Of a stretch of DNA of 64,000 nucleotides, positions 16,774 to 24,125 are shown piece by piece (within the stretch, counting starts at the first letter, position 1; every line of letters starts with the position of its first letter). The DNA is taken from assembly GCF_024171785.1 (NCBI RefSeq), contig NZ_JAMTCK010000020.1, forward strand, positions 1 through 64,000, given 5' to 3'. The position numbers were made by a program, and so were the translations under genes. Below the pieces are notes generated by a model that ran no database searches, was not told the DNA's origin, and worked only from the letters and a program-made list of their open reading frames with translations. This DNA comes from Goodfellowiella coeruleoviolacea. Its GTDB lineage: Bacteria; Actinomycetota; Actinomycetes; Mycobacteriales; Pseudonocardiaceae.

Positions 16774-16809
16774 GGCGGTGGGGTCCGGCACCGCCCGGGC
16801 CCCACCGCC
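16774..16809. terminator. Bidirectional terminator hairpin
   Basis: GGCGGTGGGG (16774-16783) pairs perfectly with CCCCACCGCC (16800-16809) across a 16-base loop. It lies between the convergent lectin gene and the small secreted protein gene. No U-tract follows on either strand, as is common in high-GC actinobacteria. Confidence 0.7.
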
Positions 16810-16829
16810 GCGCGCGGTGCGGCGGGTCC

Positions 16830-17165
16830 TCAGTGGACCACGCGAACGCTGCCCAGGTGGTCGACGTACTTGGAGCCGTGCGCGGACAGCCGGTCGTCGG
16901 GGTCGCCCTGGCAGCGGTCCCCGGCGTAGACCCACACCTCGCTGTCGGTGTCGTTGTCCAGGAAGTCCGACAGCCACACACCCGGCCAGGCGCCCTGGTA
17001 GCAGCCGGCCGCCGGGTTGTCGTAGGTCCTGACCACCGTTCCGCCCCGGGATATCCGCAGCACACCGGCGGCCGCGCCAGCCGGTGACGCGATCGTCACG
17101 ACCAGCAGCAGCGCGGTGGCCACCGGACCGAACACCAGGCGGAACACCAGGCTGGGACGACGCAT
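16830..17165 (-). CDS. Small secreted protein, paralogue 1
   Basis: A 111-residue protein with a signal peptide (VFGPVATALLLVVTIASPAG) and a compact mature domain with three Cys. The pattern is TYDNPAAGCYQG, DFLDNDTDSEVWVY, then VDHLGSVRVVH at the end. The next gene encodes a clear paralogue. The DN-T-D-S and VY motifs recall calcium-binding beta/gamma-crystallin-like or inhibitor-like folds, but I cannot assign a family. It is secreted and probably disulfide-stabilised; function unknown. Confidence 0.75.
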   Translation of the reverse strand: MRRPSLVFRLVFGPVATALLLVVTIASPAGAAAGVLRISRGGTVVRTYDNPAAGCYQGAWPGVWLSDFLDNDTDSEVWVYAGDRCQGDPDDRLSAHGSKYVDHLGSVRVVH

Positions 17166-17204
17166 GCGCTCGCCTCCTTCACGGGCCGGGCTCGCCGGCC
17201 GGAC

Positions 17205-17543
17205 TCAGTGCAGCACCCACACGCTGCCGAGGTGGTCGACGTGGCGGAACTCGTGCGGCGCCACGCGGTCGGACGGCGCGCCTCGGCAGTTCGGGGCCGG
17301 GTAGACCAGCACGTCGCTGTCGGTGTAGTTGTCCACCCGGTCCCGGCGCGGGCTGGCCGGCCCCGGTCCCGGGTAGCAGCCCAGGTCGGGGTCGTCGTAC
17401 CAGACGTACTCGCCGGACCCCTCGGCGAGGACCAGCCGGCCGGACGCCGCTTCGGCAGGCGGAACGGCCAGCACGGCCAGCACGGCGGTGATCGCCGCGA
17501 CGGCGGCGGTGACCACGGGGGAACGGGCGCGCGCGGATCGCAT
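17205..17543 (-). CDS. Small secreted protein, paralogue 2
   Basis: A 112-residue signal-peptide protein upstream of and similar to the previous one. It shares WYDDPDLGCYPG, VDNYTDSDVLVYPAPNCRG and VDHLGSVWVLH, the same spacing and the same C-terminal His. The two genes are 39 bases apart on the same strand, so they form a tandem duplication, probably in one transcript. The signal region (VVTAAVAAITAVLAVLAV) is diverged while the mature part is conserved, as expected for a retained extracellular function. No known domain was recognised. Confidence 0.75.
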   Translation of the reverse strand: MRSARARSPVVTAAVAAITAVLAVLAVPPAEAASGRLVLAEGSGEYVWYDDPDLGCYPGPGPASPRRDRVDNYTDSDVLVYPAPNCRGAPSDRVAPHEFRHVDHLGSVWVLH

Positions 17544-17717
17544 CCGGTGGCCTCCTTCGCGGCGGTGGACGGTGTACCCCCCTCCGGGTTGCCCGTGGCG
17601 CCGCGGTTATCCAGCACCCCACTCGCCCGGGTGGAGTCACCCGCCGGCAGCACCGGGAAAAGCGTTTGTTAAGCGAACTCAAGGCCGGTCGCTACCGGCC
17701 GGCCGTAGCCTCGCGGT
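17544..17717. promoter_or_regulatory. Divergent promoter region upstream of sialidase
   Basis: 174 bases between the small secreted protein gene and the sialidase gene. It contains GGGAAAAGCGTTT (17655-17667), identical to 1472-1484 and related to a site at 13078-13089. The element sits about 50 bases before the sialidase start, a sensible operator or promoter position. A LacI-type regulator binding such AAGCGTTT sequences is a guess. Confidence 0.4.
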
Positions 17718-20700
17718 GTGTCGCGATCGGACAGGTCCACTGTGGATCGGCCAGCTCGGCCGGTGACCGGCCGACCGGGCCGGTGGGTGTCGGCGGGGCT
17801 GGCGGTGGCCCTGCTGGTGGCGGCCGCGCCCGTGGCCGCGGCCAGCGGCGCCGCCGAGTCCTCGGCGCGGGTGGTCGGCACGCAACAGGTGCTCTTCCGC
17901 GGCGGCACCGCCGGCTACGGCTGCTTCCGCATCCCGGCGCTGGTGCGCACCACCACCGGCAGCCTGCTCGCCTTCGCCGAGGCGCGCGAGTCACCGTCCT
18001 GCGCCGACCGCGGCGACATCGACGTGGTGGTGCGCCGTTCCACCAACGACGGCCGCACCTGGGGGCCGATCCGCACGGTGCTCTCCGGCAGCCCCGACGC
18101 CGTGGACGCGCCGTTCACCCGGGGCAACCCCACCCCGGTGGTGGACGAGACCACCGGTGACATCGTCCTGGTCACCACGTCGAACCCGGCCACGCCGGGC
18201 GGGCAGCGGCTGCCGTGGGTGCAGCGCAGCAGCGACGACGGGGTGACCTTCTCGGCGGCCGAGCCCATCGCCGCCAGCTTCGACGACGGCGCGCACAACG
18301 GCTGGTTCGCCACCGGCCCCGGGCACGGCGTCCAGTTGCGCGCGGGTGAGCACGCCGGCCGGCTGGTGGTGGGCGCGCACCAGAAACCCGCCGACGGCTC
18401 GGTGCGCGCGGGCGTGCTGTACAGCGACGACGGTGGGCGCACCTGGCAGGCCAGCGCCGCGGCCGACTCCCACCAGCCGGGCGCGCTCAGCCCCGGCGAG
18501 ATCAGCGTGGCCGAGCTGCCCGGCGGCGGCCTGTACGCGGCGGCCCGCAACGAGATCGCCACCGGCAACCACCGCGCCAAGGCGGTGAGCACCGACGGCG
18601 GCACCAGCATGCCGACGTTCGTCACGGTCCCGTCCCTGGTCACGCCGAACGTGCAGGGCGCGGTGCTGGCGCTGCGCGCCACCTACCAGCGCACCCCCGG
18701 TGACACCCTGCTGTTCACCGGACCGTCCGACGCCACCGACCGCAAGCTGTTGCGGGTGCGCTACTCCACGGACAACGGCAACACCTGGACCAGCGCCGGC
18801 AACGGTCTGGTCAACGGCGACCGCGCCGGCTACTCGGACGTGGCCGAACTGGCCGACGGCGAGATCGGGGTGCTCTACGAGGGCGGCGCGTCCTTCTCCG
18901 CCGACGAGATCCGGTTCAACCGGTTCACCCCGGCGCAGATCGGCCTGCCCGGCACGTTCACCGGCAGCGTGTCCACCCAGCCGTCCCAGCCGGCCGGGCC
19001 GACCACCCCGGACGCCACGCCCGAGGCCAACGACGCCTACCTGGCCGGCAACGCCGCGCTGAGCAACCCGGTCGGCCAGGGCCTGGTGCTCGACGGCGCC
19101 GGCGACTACGCCGACCTGCCGTACGCGCGCGGCCTCGACCCCGGCGCCGGCGACTTCACCGCCACCGCCTGGTTCCGCTACTCCGCCACGGCCGGCAGCC
19201 CCGACCAGGCGCTGCTGTGGGCCTACGGCGCCGGCGCGAACCGCCCCCAGGTGTGGGTGCGCGCCCAACCCGGCCAGGACCAGGTCCTGGCCTGGGTGCA
19301 GGGCTCGGCCGGCGCTGCCACCGTCGCGGTGCGGGACACCGCGACCAGCGCCGCGTTCGGTGACGGCGCCTGGCACCACCTGGCCCTGGTGCGCTCCGGC
19401 GGCCAGATCCGGCTCACCGTGGACGGCACCCGCACCGCGACCGCGACCGGTGTGGCCGGCTCGGTCACCGCGCGCACCGACCAGGGCGTGACCGGCATCC
19501 GCCTGGGCGCCAAGCAGGACGGCACGGCCAGCGACGCCTGGCACGGCGGCGTCAACGACTTCCGCTTCTACCGCCGCGCCCTGACCGACGCGGAGCTGGC
19601 CGGCGTGCGCCAGAGCGGCGCACTGGCCAGCGATGCCGCGCTCGGCGTGCGGCTGCCCTTCCAGGTGATCGACACCGCCACCGCGCCGACCCGGACCACC
19701 GTGGCGATCACCGACGACGTGTCCGGGCACTGCGCGGCCGGCACCCTGCTCGGCGGCCACCGGTCCCTTGTGGACGGTCGGGTGGCCGGGTCGGACGCGA
19801 TCCGGGTGGACGCCGACCACCCCGGCGTCGAGGTGGGCTTCACCCCCACGCTCGATCTGGGCGCCGACGACTTCACCATCACCGCCTGGTTCCGCTACTC
19901 GGCCACGGCCAGCAGCCCCACCCAGGCCCTGGTGTGGGCGTTCGGCTCGACGGCCGGCAAGCGCTCGCTGTGGGTGCGCGCCCAGCCCGGCCAGGACCGG
20001 CTCTACGCCTGGGTGCAGACCGACACCGCCCAGGTGGGCCTCGCCCTGCCGGATTCGAGTGGTTCCGTCGCGTTCGGCGACAACGCCTGGCACCTGCTGA
20101 GCCTGACCCGCTCCGGCGGCCAGGTGCGGTTGGGCGTGGACGCCGGCACCCCGGCCACCGCCACCGGCCTGACCGGCTCGGTCACCGCGGCCAAGGCCGA
20201 CGCCATCCAGGGCCTGCGCGTGGGGTCCAAACCGGACGGCACCGACGTGTTCCAGGGCAGCTTCGACGAGACCAGGGTCTACCGCAGGGCCCTGTCCACC
20301 GATGAGGTCACCCGCGCGGCCACCGGCTCCTTCCCCGCCGGCCTGCCCGCCCTGTGGTGGACCTTCGACCTGCAACACACCCAGGCCCACGACGTGGTCC
20401 GGCCAACACCCGCCTCCGGTCCGTCCACACCGGACTCGTCAGTGCACTGCGCCAACGCGTACGTGCGCGGCGGCGCCACCCTGACCGGCGGGCCGGCCGG
20501 GATGGGCAGCGCGCTGAGCTTCGACGGCACCGACGACGCCGTGCAGCTGCCGCACGACTCGGCCAGCGCACTGGGGTCCGGTGACTTCACCATCACCACC
20601 TGGCTGCGCTACTCGGCCACGCCGGCCACGGGCGACCAGGTGCTGCTGTGGGCGTACGGCGTCGGCGGCACCGAGCGGTCCCTGTGGCTGCGCGCCCAGC

Positions 20701-21122
20701 CCGGCCAGGATCGGCTCTACGCCTGGCTGCAGACCGACGCCGGCGCCACGGGTCTGGCCGCGCCCGACCCGTCCGCCGCCGCGGGTTTCGGCGATGGCGG
20801 CTGGCACCACGTGGCCCTGCGCCGCTCCGCCGACACCCTGGCCCTGCTCGTGGACGGCGTGGTCCTGGCCAGCACCACCCTGCCGGCCGGCGGTTCCCTC
20901 ACCTACGGCGACACCTTCGCCGTGGACGGCGTCCAGCTCGGCGCCAAACCCGACGGCACCAACCGGCTGCGCGGCGCGCTGGACGAGTTCCGGATCGTGC
21001 GCACCGCCCTGGACGCCGACGCGCTCGCCGCGCTCCGCCAGCACAACCCCGACCTGGGCCCGGTCACCGCCGTGCACCTGTCCTTCGAGTCGATCGCCGC
21101 GACCAGCTACGCGGGCGGCTGA
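17718..21122 (+). CDS. Secreted exo-alpha-sialidase with three LamG-like domains
   Basis: A 1134-residue secreted glycosidase predicted to release terminal sialic acids (GH33-type fold). The catalytic propeller spans about residues 50-420, with the FRIP motif at 70-73 (carboxylate-binding Arg71) and Asp boxes at 108-115, 171-178, 236-243 and 350-357. Further motifs are GEISVAELPGG (Glu261) and AGYSDVAELADGEIGVLYE, whose Tyr372 is the likely nucleophile. Three concanavalin/LamG-like domains follow (about 440-600, 650-830, 900-1110), each with a DFT[IA]T[AT]W[FL]RYSAT core and an AFGD-W-H strand; they probably bind carbohydrate. The signal anchor is VSAGLAVALLVAAAPVAAAS. The start is a GTG at 17718. 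The three LamG copies are much alike and probably arose by internal duplication. Confidence 0.9.
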   Translation: MSRSDRSTVDRPARPVTGRPGRWVSAGLAVALLVAAAPVAAASGAAESSARVVGTQQVLFRGGTAGYGCFRIPALVRTTTGSLLAFAEARESPSCADRGDIDVVVRRSTNDGRTWGPIRTVLSGSPDAVDAPFTRGNPTPVVDETTGDIVLVTTSNPATPGGQRLPWVQRSSDDGVTFSAAEPIAASFDDGAHNGWFATGPGHGVQLRAGEHAGRLVVGAHQKPADGSVRAGVLYSDDGGRTWQASAAADSHQPGALSPGEISVAELPGGGLYAAARNEIATGNHRAKAVSTDGGTSMPTFVTVPSLVTPNVQGAVLALRATYQRTPGDTLLFTGPSDATDRKLLRVRYSTDNGNTWTSAGNGLVNGDRAGYSDVAELADGEIGVLYEGGASFSADEIRFNRFTPAQIGLPGTFTGSVSTQPSQPAGPTTPDATPEANDAYLAGNAALSNPVGQGLVLDGAGDYADLPYARGLDPGAGDFTATAWFRYSATAGSPDQALLWAYGAGANRPQVWVRAQPGQDQVLAWVQGSAGAATVAVRDTATSAAFGDGAWHHLALVRSGGQIRLTVDGTRTATATGVAGSVTARTDQGVTGIRLGAKQDGTASDAWHGGVNDFRFYRRALTDAELAGVRQSGALASDAALGVRLPFQVIDTATAPTRTTVAITDDVSGHCAAGTLLGGHRSLVDGRVAGSDAIRVDADHPGVEVGFTPTLDLGADDFTITAWFRYSATASSPTQALVWAFGSTAGKRSLWVRAQPGQDRLYAWVQTDTAQVGLALPDSSGSVAFGDNAWHLLSLTRSGGQVRLGVDAGTPATATGLTGSVTAAKADAIQGLRVGSKPDGTDVFQGSFDETRVYRRALSTDEVTRAATGSFPAGLPALWWTFDLQHTQAHDVVRPTPASGPSTPDSSVHCANAYVRGGATLTGGPAGMGSALSFDGTDDAVQLPHDSASALGSGDFTITTWLRYSATPATGDQVLLWAYGVGGTERSLWLRAQPGQDRLYAWLQTDAGATGLAAPDPSAAAGFGDGGWHHVALRRSADTLALLVDGVVLASTTLPAGGSLTYGDTFAVDGVQLGAKPDGTNRLRGALDEFRIVRTALDADALAALRQHNPDLGPVTAVHLSFESIAATSYAGG

Positions 21123-21298
21123 TCGTCCGGCGCCGCCCCGCTCGGGAAGAAGATCGCGCTCACCAGGTGCGGCCGGCGGTTCGGCGCCGGCCCGTTGCCC
21201 GTCCGCGCCGCGAACACCGCGCGCAACTCGTCGACCATCTCGGCGAGTTCCTCGGGGCTGAGCCAGAGCGTGCCCTGCCGGTAGCCCTCGCCTACGAC
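21107..21298 (-). pseudogene. Remnant of an ArsR-family regulator (C-terminal part only)
   Basis: The last 63 codons of this frame read VVGEGYRQGTLWLSPEELAE, ELRAVFAARTGNGPAP and RRPHLVSAIFFP. That is the C-terminal segment typical of actinobacterial ArsR-like HTH proteins. The DNA-binding N-terminal half is missing: upstream, the frame degrades into Gly/Val-rich nonsense with no HTH. The stop overlaps the sialidase end by 16 bases on the opposite strand. I take it as a truncated gene left after rearrangement. Confidence 0.5.
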
Positions 21299-21469
21299 GT
21301 CGTCATCCACCTCCCGCACGTCACCGCCGCCACCCCCGACCCCGACGCGCTCGCCCACGCACCCCGCGAGGTCCAGGACACCTTCGCCCACTGGAAACCG
21401 TAACGGGGAAACGGTTCTCCGCGCGGCACGGCGGTTAATCCACTTGGCCGCACTGGAAAGATCAGTGTC
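21299..21469. other. Junction region with gene debris
   Basis: 171 bases between the ArsR remnant and the next gene. On the plus strand a frame ends at 21403 with DVVIHLPHVTAATPDPDALA and VQDTFAHWKP, which looks more like real protein than random translation but has no start of its own. It may be the tail of another lost gene. Confidence 0.3.
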
Positions 21470-22222
21470 ATGGGCTCTGACTGGTCGTGGTCGCTGGATT
21501 TCCCACCAGGCGCGCTGACCCCTGCCCTGATCGACGACATCCTCACCCTGGCCGAGGATGCCGACCTGTCACCGCACCGACCGGACGGCGCGGTCAACGG
21601 TTTCAGCAACGACTTCGAGAACGTTGACCACTACCTCGAACGCCTGGACCGCCAGTCGGTCGTCACCGCACTGGCCACCGGAACCCACAGCACCAACCTG
21701 TGGACACCGGACGAGGTGGACATCTTCCTGACCACATCCCTTGGCGGCCCAACGGCTCCCCCCAGCCTCTCCTTCTACCTGGACTCGTGTTGGTGCTGGC
21801 GGCAGCCCGCCCCGGAAGCGGAGTACTTCCGCCGCCTGCACCGACAACTGACCGAACTCTGGCTGGCCATCGCCGCCCGCACCGAAGCCCCGTTCGGCTA
21901 CGTCGAGGACGAGTGGACCCTCGAACAGATCTGGCGCACGCTGGCCGACCCGTACGCGGGTCCACAACCCACCCCCGGCCACTGGCCCCGGTGGTTGGGG
22001 TGGACGACCTACTTCAGCGCCGACTACTACCAATCACTGCCACCACTACCCGAGGAACCTGGTCTCACGGTCACCCGAACCCCCGACGGTGGCGCGGTAC
22101 TCGCACTCCTCGACGACCCGGCAGCCGTTGACGTGCTGGAGTTCGAGCGGTTCCACGCCCGCTACCAGCAGTGGATCACGGCGCTCACCGCACCCGCGCC
22201 CGAACCCCGCCGCCCATCGTGA
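21470..22222 (+). CDS. Hypothetical protein, resembling Imm52-type immunity proteins
   Basis: A 250-residue acidic, Trp-rich cytoplasmic protein without signal or membrane segment. The end pattern (WLGWTTYFSADYYQSLPPLP, then TVTRTPDGGAVLALLDDP) is reminiscent of Imm52-like immunity proteins, but I am not certain of the match. The ATG at 21470 follows the gene-debris region. No toxin gene lies immediately upstream, so it would be an orphan immunity gene if the resemblance is right. Codon use matches the chromosome. Confidence 0.6.
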   Translation: MGSDWSWSLDFPPGALTPALIDDILTLAEDADLSPHRPDGAVNGFSNDFENVDHYLERLDRQSVVTALATGTHSTNLWTPDEVDIFLTTSLGGPTAPPSLSFYLDSCWCWRQPAPEAEYFRRLHRQLTELWLAIAARTEAPFGYVEDEWTLEQIWRTLADPYAGPQPTPGHWPRWLGWTTYFSADYYQSLPPLPEEPGLTVTRTPDGGAVLALLDDPAAVDVLEFERFHARYQQWITALTAPAPEPRRPS

Positions 22223-22262
22223 TCAGGGCGAGTTGGGCGGCCAGGCACCTGCCGCCGGCGGG

Positions 22263-23087
22263 TCAGGCGTCCGCTGCGGAGGGTTGGCTGGCGGAACCAC
22301 CGCTCGCCGCCGGGTCCTCCGACTCGCGCCGGGTCAGCACCAGGGCGGCGTCCTCGGTGATGGCGATCGTGTGCTCGGAGTGGGCCGTGCGCGAGCCGTC
22401 GGCCGACCGGATGGTCCAGCCGTCGGGGTCGTAGACGATCCGGTCGGTCGTGCGGGCGAGCCAGGGTTCGAGCGCGAGGGTCAGTCCCGGCTGGAGCTTC
22501 AGGCCGCGGCCCGCCCGGCCCTTGTTGGAGACGTGGGGCTCCTCGTGCATGGTGCGGCCGATGCCGTGCCCACCGAACTCGGTGTTGACCGGATAGCCGT
22601 AGTCGCGGGCCACCGCCCAGATCGCCGCCGAGATGTCACCCAGCCGGTTGCCCGGACGTGCCACCTCGATCCCCGCCGCCAACGCCTCCTCGGTGGCCCG
22701 GATGAGCCGGAGGTCCTCCTCGGCAGCGGTGCCGACGATGACCGTGCGCGCCGAGTCGGCCACCCAGCCGTCGACGCTCACCGCGAGGTCCGCGGTGAGC
22801 ACGTCACCGTCGCGCAGCGTGTAGTCGTGCGGCAGACCGTGCAGGACGGCGTCGTTGACCGACAGGCAGATGACGTTGCGGAACGGGCCCTTGCCGAAGG
22901 ACGGCGCGTAGTCCCAGTAGCACGACTCCGCCCCGCGCCGTTTGATCATGCCGCGCACGTGGTGCTCCAGGTCCAGGAGGTTGACGCCCACGTCGGCGAG
23001 CCGGCCGACCTCGGAGAGCACCTCGGCGACAAAACGCCCGGCCACGTGCATGCGTTCGATCTCAGCAGGCGTCTTCAGTTCAATCAC
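22263..23087 (-). CDS. map: Type I methionine aminopeptidase
   Basis: Removes the initiator Met from nascent proteins. This 274-residue protein has all five metal ligands of the family: Asp100 (TADLAVSVDG), Asp111 (VADSARTV), His174 (GGHGIGRTMHEEP), Glu207 (ALEPW) and Glu238 (SEHTI). His181 of the MHEEP motif is also present. It lacks the N-terminal zinc-finger or SH3-binding extension of mycobacterial MetAP1c but has a 25-residue polar C-terminal tail. It is probably an extra copy beside the ribosomal-operon gene (inference). Two near-identical palindromes (23113-23128 and 23146-23159) lie just upstream, so unlike a housekeeping copy it seems to be specifically regulated. No regulator gene is adjacent. 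Confidence 0.92.
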   Translation of the reverse strand: MIELKTPAEIERMHVAGRFVAEVLSEVGRLADVGVNLLDLEHHVRGMIKRRGAESCYWDYAPSFGKGPFRNVICLSVNDAVLHGLPHDYTLRDGDVLTADLAVSVDGWVADSARTVIVGTAAEEDLRLIRATEEALAAGIEVARPGNRLGDISAAIWAVARDYGYPVNTEFGGHGIGRTMHEEPHVSNKGRAGRGLKLQPGLTLALEPWLARTTDRIVYDPDGWTIRSADGSRTAHSEHTIAITEDAALVLTRRESEDPAASGGSASQPSAADA

Positions 23088-23112
23088 GGCGAATACCTCG
23101 CGTCACAGGATG

Positions 23113-23159
23113 CGGTATAGCTATACCGGAACCCTAACACCTGCCGGTATAGTAATACC
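23113..23159. promoter_or_regulatory. Pair of palindromic operators upstream of map
   Basis: CGGTATAGCTATACCG (23113-23128) is a perfect 16-base palindrome. GGTATAGTAATACC (23146-23159) repeats it with perfect GGTAT/ATACC arms. Their centres are 32 bases apart, about three helical turns, so two dimers would sit on the same face. The nearer site is 26 bases before the map start. GntR- or TetR-type binding is likely; the regulator is not in this window. Confidence 0.7.
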
Positions 23160-23368
23160 AACCATCTGGCGTGAGCGCGATCCGCCCACCATCCTCCACA
23201 GTGGACTCTTCGTGGCGCGCGCTCTCCCGCCGGCCCGGCCTCGCTCCCCGCGCGGACCGCCGGCCGCCCGCAGGAGGTCGCCCCCGGGGTGCCTCGCGGA
23301 CCACCGTCGCCCCTGGTGACCTGCGCGAAGCAGGGCGGCGGCCCGGTTTTGTCGGTGGGGTCGTGCAT
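23160..23368. other. Intergenic region, no gene seen
   Basis: About 210 bases. Frames are open on both strands but show no domain or start signal. It contains one TCCACAGTGGA palindrome (23195-23205), a motif that recurs through the window. Confidence 0.4.
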
Positions 23369-23411
23369 GCTGTTGGTCAACAGCACGGACCGTGGCAAAC
23401 AGGCCACGGTC
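23369..23411 (+). promoter_or_regulatory. Two adjacent inverted repeats before the RibD-C gene
   Basis: GCTGTTG-GT-CAACAGC (23369-23384) is followed 3 bases later by GACCGTGGC (23388-23396) pairing with GCCACGGTC (23403-23411). The second repeat ends 19 bases before the ATG and could be a leader hairpin or an operator over the promoter. The regulator is unknown. Confidence 0.55.
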
Positions 23412-23430
23412 GGTATCGCGAGGGGGCGCC

Positions 23431-23997
23431 ATGCGGAAGATCATCAACTCGACCTACGCCACGCTCGACGGGTTCATCGACAACCCGCACGAGTGGGCGA
23501 TGCGGTACAACAACGCCGAGCAGGTCATGACCTACGCGTTCGACCTGGCCATGCGGGCGGACGCCCTGCTGCTGGGCCGCGTCACCTACGAGGGCATGGC
23601 GCAGGCGTGGCCGAACATGGGCGGCAACCCCTACGCCGACCACCTCAACTCCATCACCAAGTACGTGGTCGCCTCCCAGCCGGTCGACACCTCCGCCTGG
23701 AACCCCACCGAGGTCATTCCCGGCGCCGACCTGCTCTCGTCCGTGGCCAAGCTCAAGGAGCAGGACGGCGGCGACATCCTGATCTGGGGCACCGGCCGGC
23801 TCACCGACGCACTCGCCGGGGCCGGGCTGCTCGACGAGTACCGGATCTGGATCTACCCGGTGCTCAAGGGTGCGGGCGAGCGCCTGTTCCGCAAGGACAG
23901 CGTCACATCCCTGGAGCTGCTCGACACCACCGCGTTCGACGCCGGCCCCACCATCCTCACCTACCGGCCGCTGCCCGCGACCGCCGGCGCGGCCTGA
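23431..23997 (+). CDS. Dihydrofolate-reductase-like protein (RibD C-terminal domain family)
   Basis: A 188-residue single-domain protein of the RibD_C fold. It has the N-terminal strand with TLDGFIDNPHEW, the nucleotide-site signature LLLGRVTYEGMAQAWP, and ILIWGTGRLTDALAGAGLLD followed by YPVLKGAGERLF. Such proteins bind NADPH-like cofactors and are annotated as dihydrofolate-reductase family; the substrate is unknown. The ATG at 23431 has a GAGGGGG ribosome site. It faces an ECF41 sigma factor gene across a terminator, and such small enzymes often sit beside ECF41 genes. I did not find the ECF41 promoter consensus in front of it. Confidence 0.88.
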   Translation: MRKIINSTYATLDGFIDNPHEWAMRYNNAEQVMTYAFDLAMRADALLLGRVTYEGMAQAWPNMGGNPYADHLNSITKYVVASQPVDTSAWNPTEVIPGADLLSSVAKLKEQDGGDILIWGTGRLTDALAGAGLLDEYRIWIYPVLKGAGERLFRKDSVTSLELLDTTAFDAGPTILTYRPLPATAGAA

Positions 23998-24026
23998 TCG
24001 CTCCCGGCCAGTCCCCACCCGATGCC

Positions 24027-24059
24027 CGGGCTGCCCGGCCTTCCCCGCCGGGCAGCCCG
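24027..24059. terminator. Strong bidirectional terminator
   Basis: A perfect 13-base stem, CGGGCTGCCCGGC (24027-24039) with GCCGGGCAGCCCG (24047-24059), around a 7-base loop. It sits between the convergent RibD-C and sigma factor genes. Confidence 0.85.
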
Positions 24060-24125
24060 ACCGGTTCGGCCGCAGCCGCGGCGCGCGCCGCCCCGCCCGC
24101 GTGCGGTCGCTTCCGGCCGGCGGCG

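Noticed and set aside
13127-17065. A long minus-strand frame across the lectin gene
   Set aside because: No recognisable domain. The plus-strand frame has a signal peptide, FG-GAP repeats and a ricin lectin domain.
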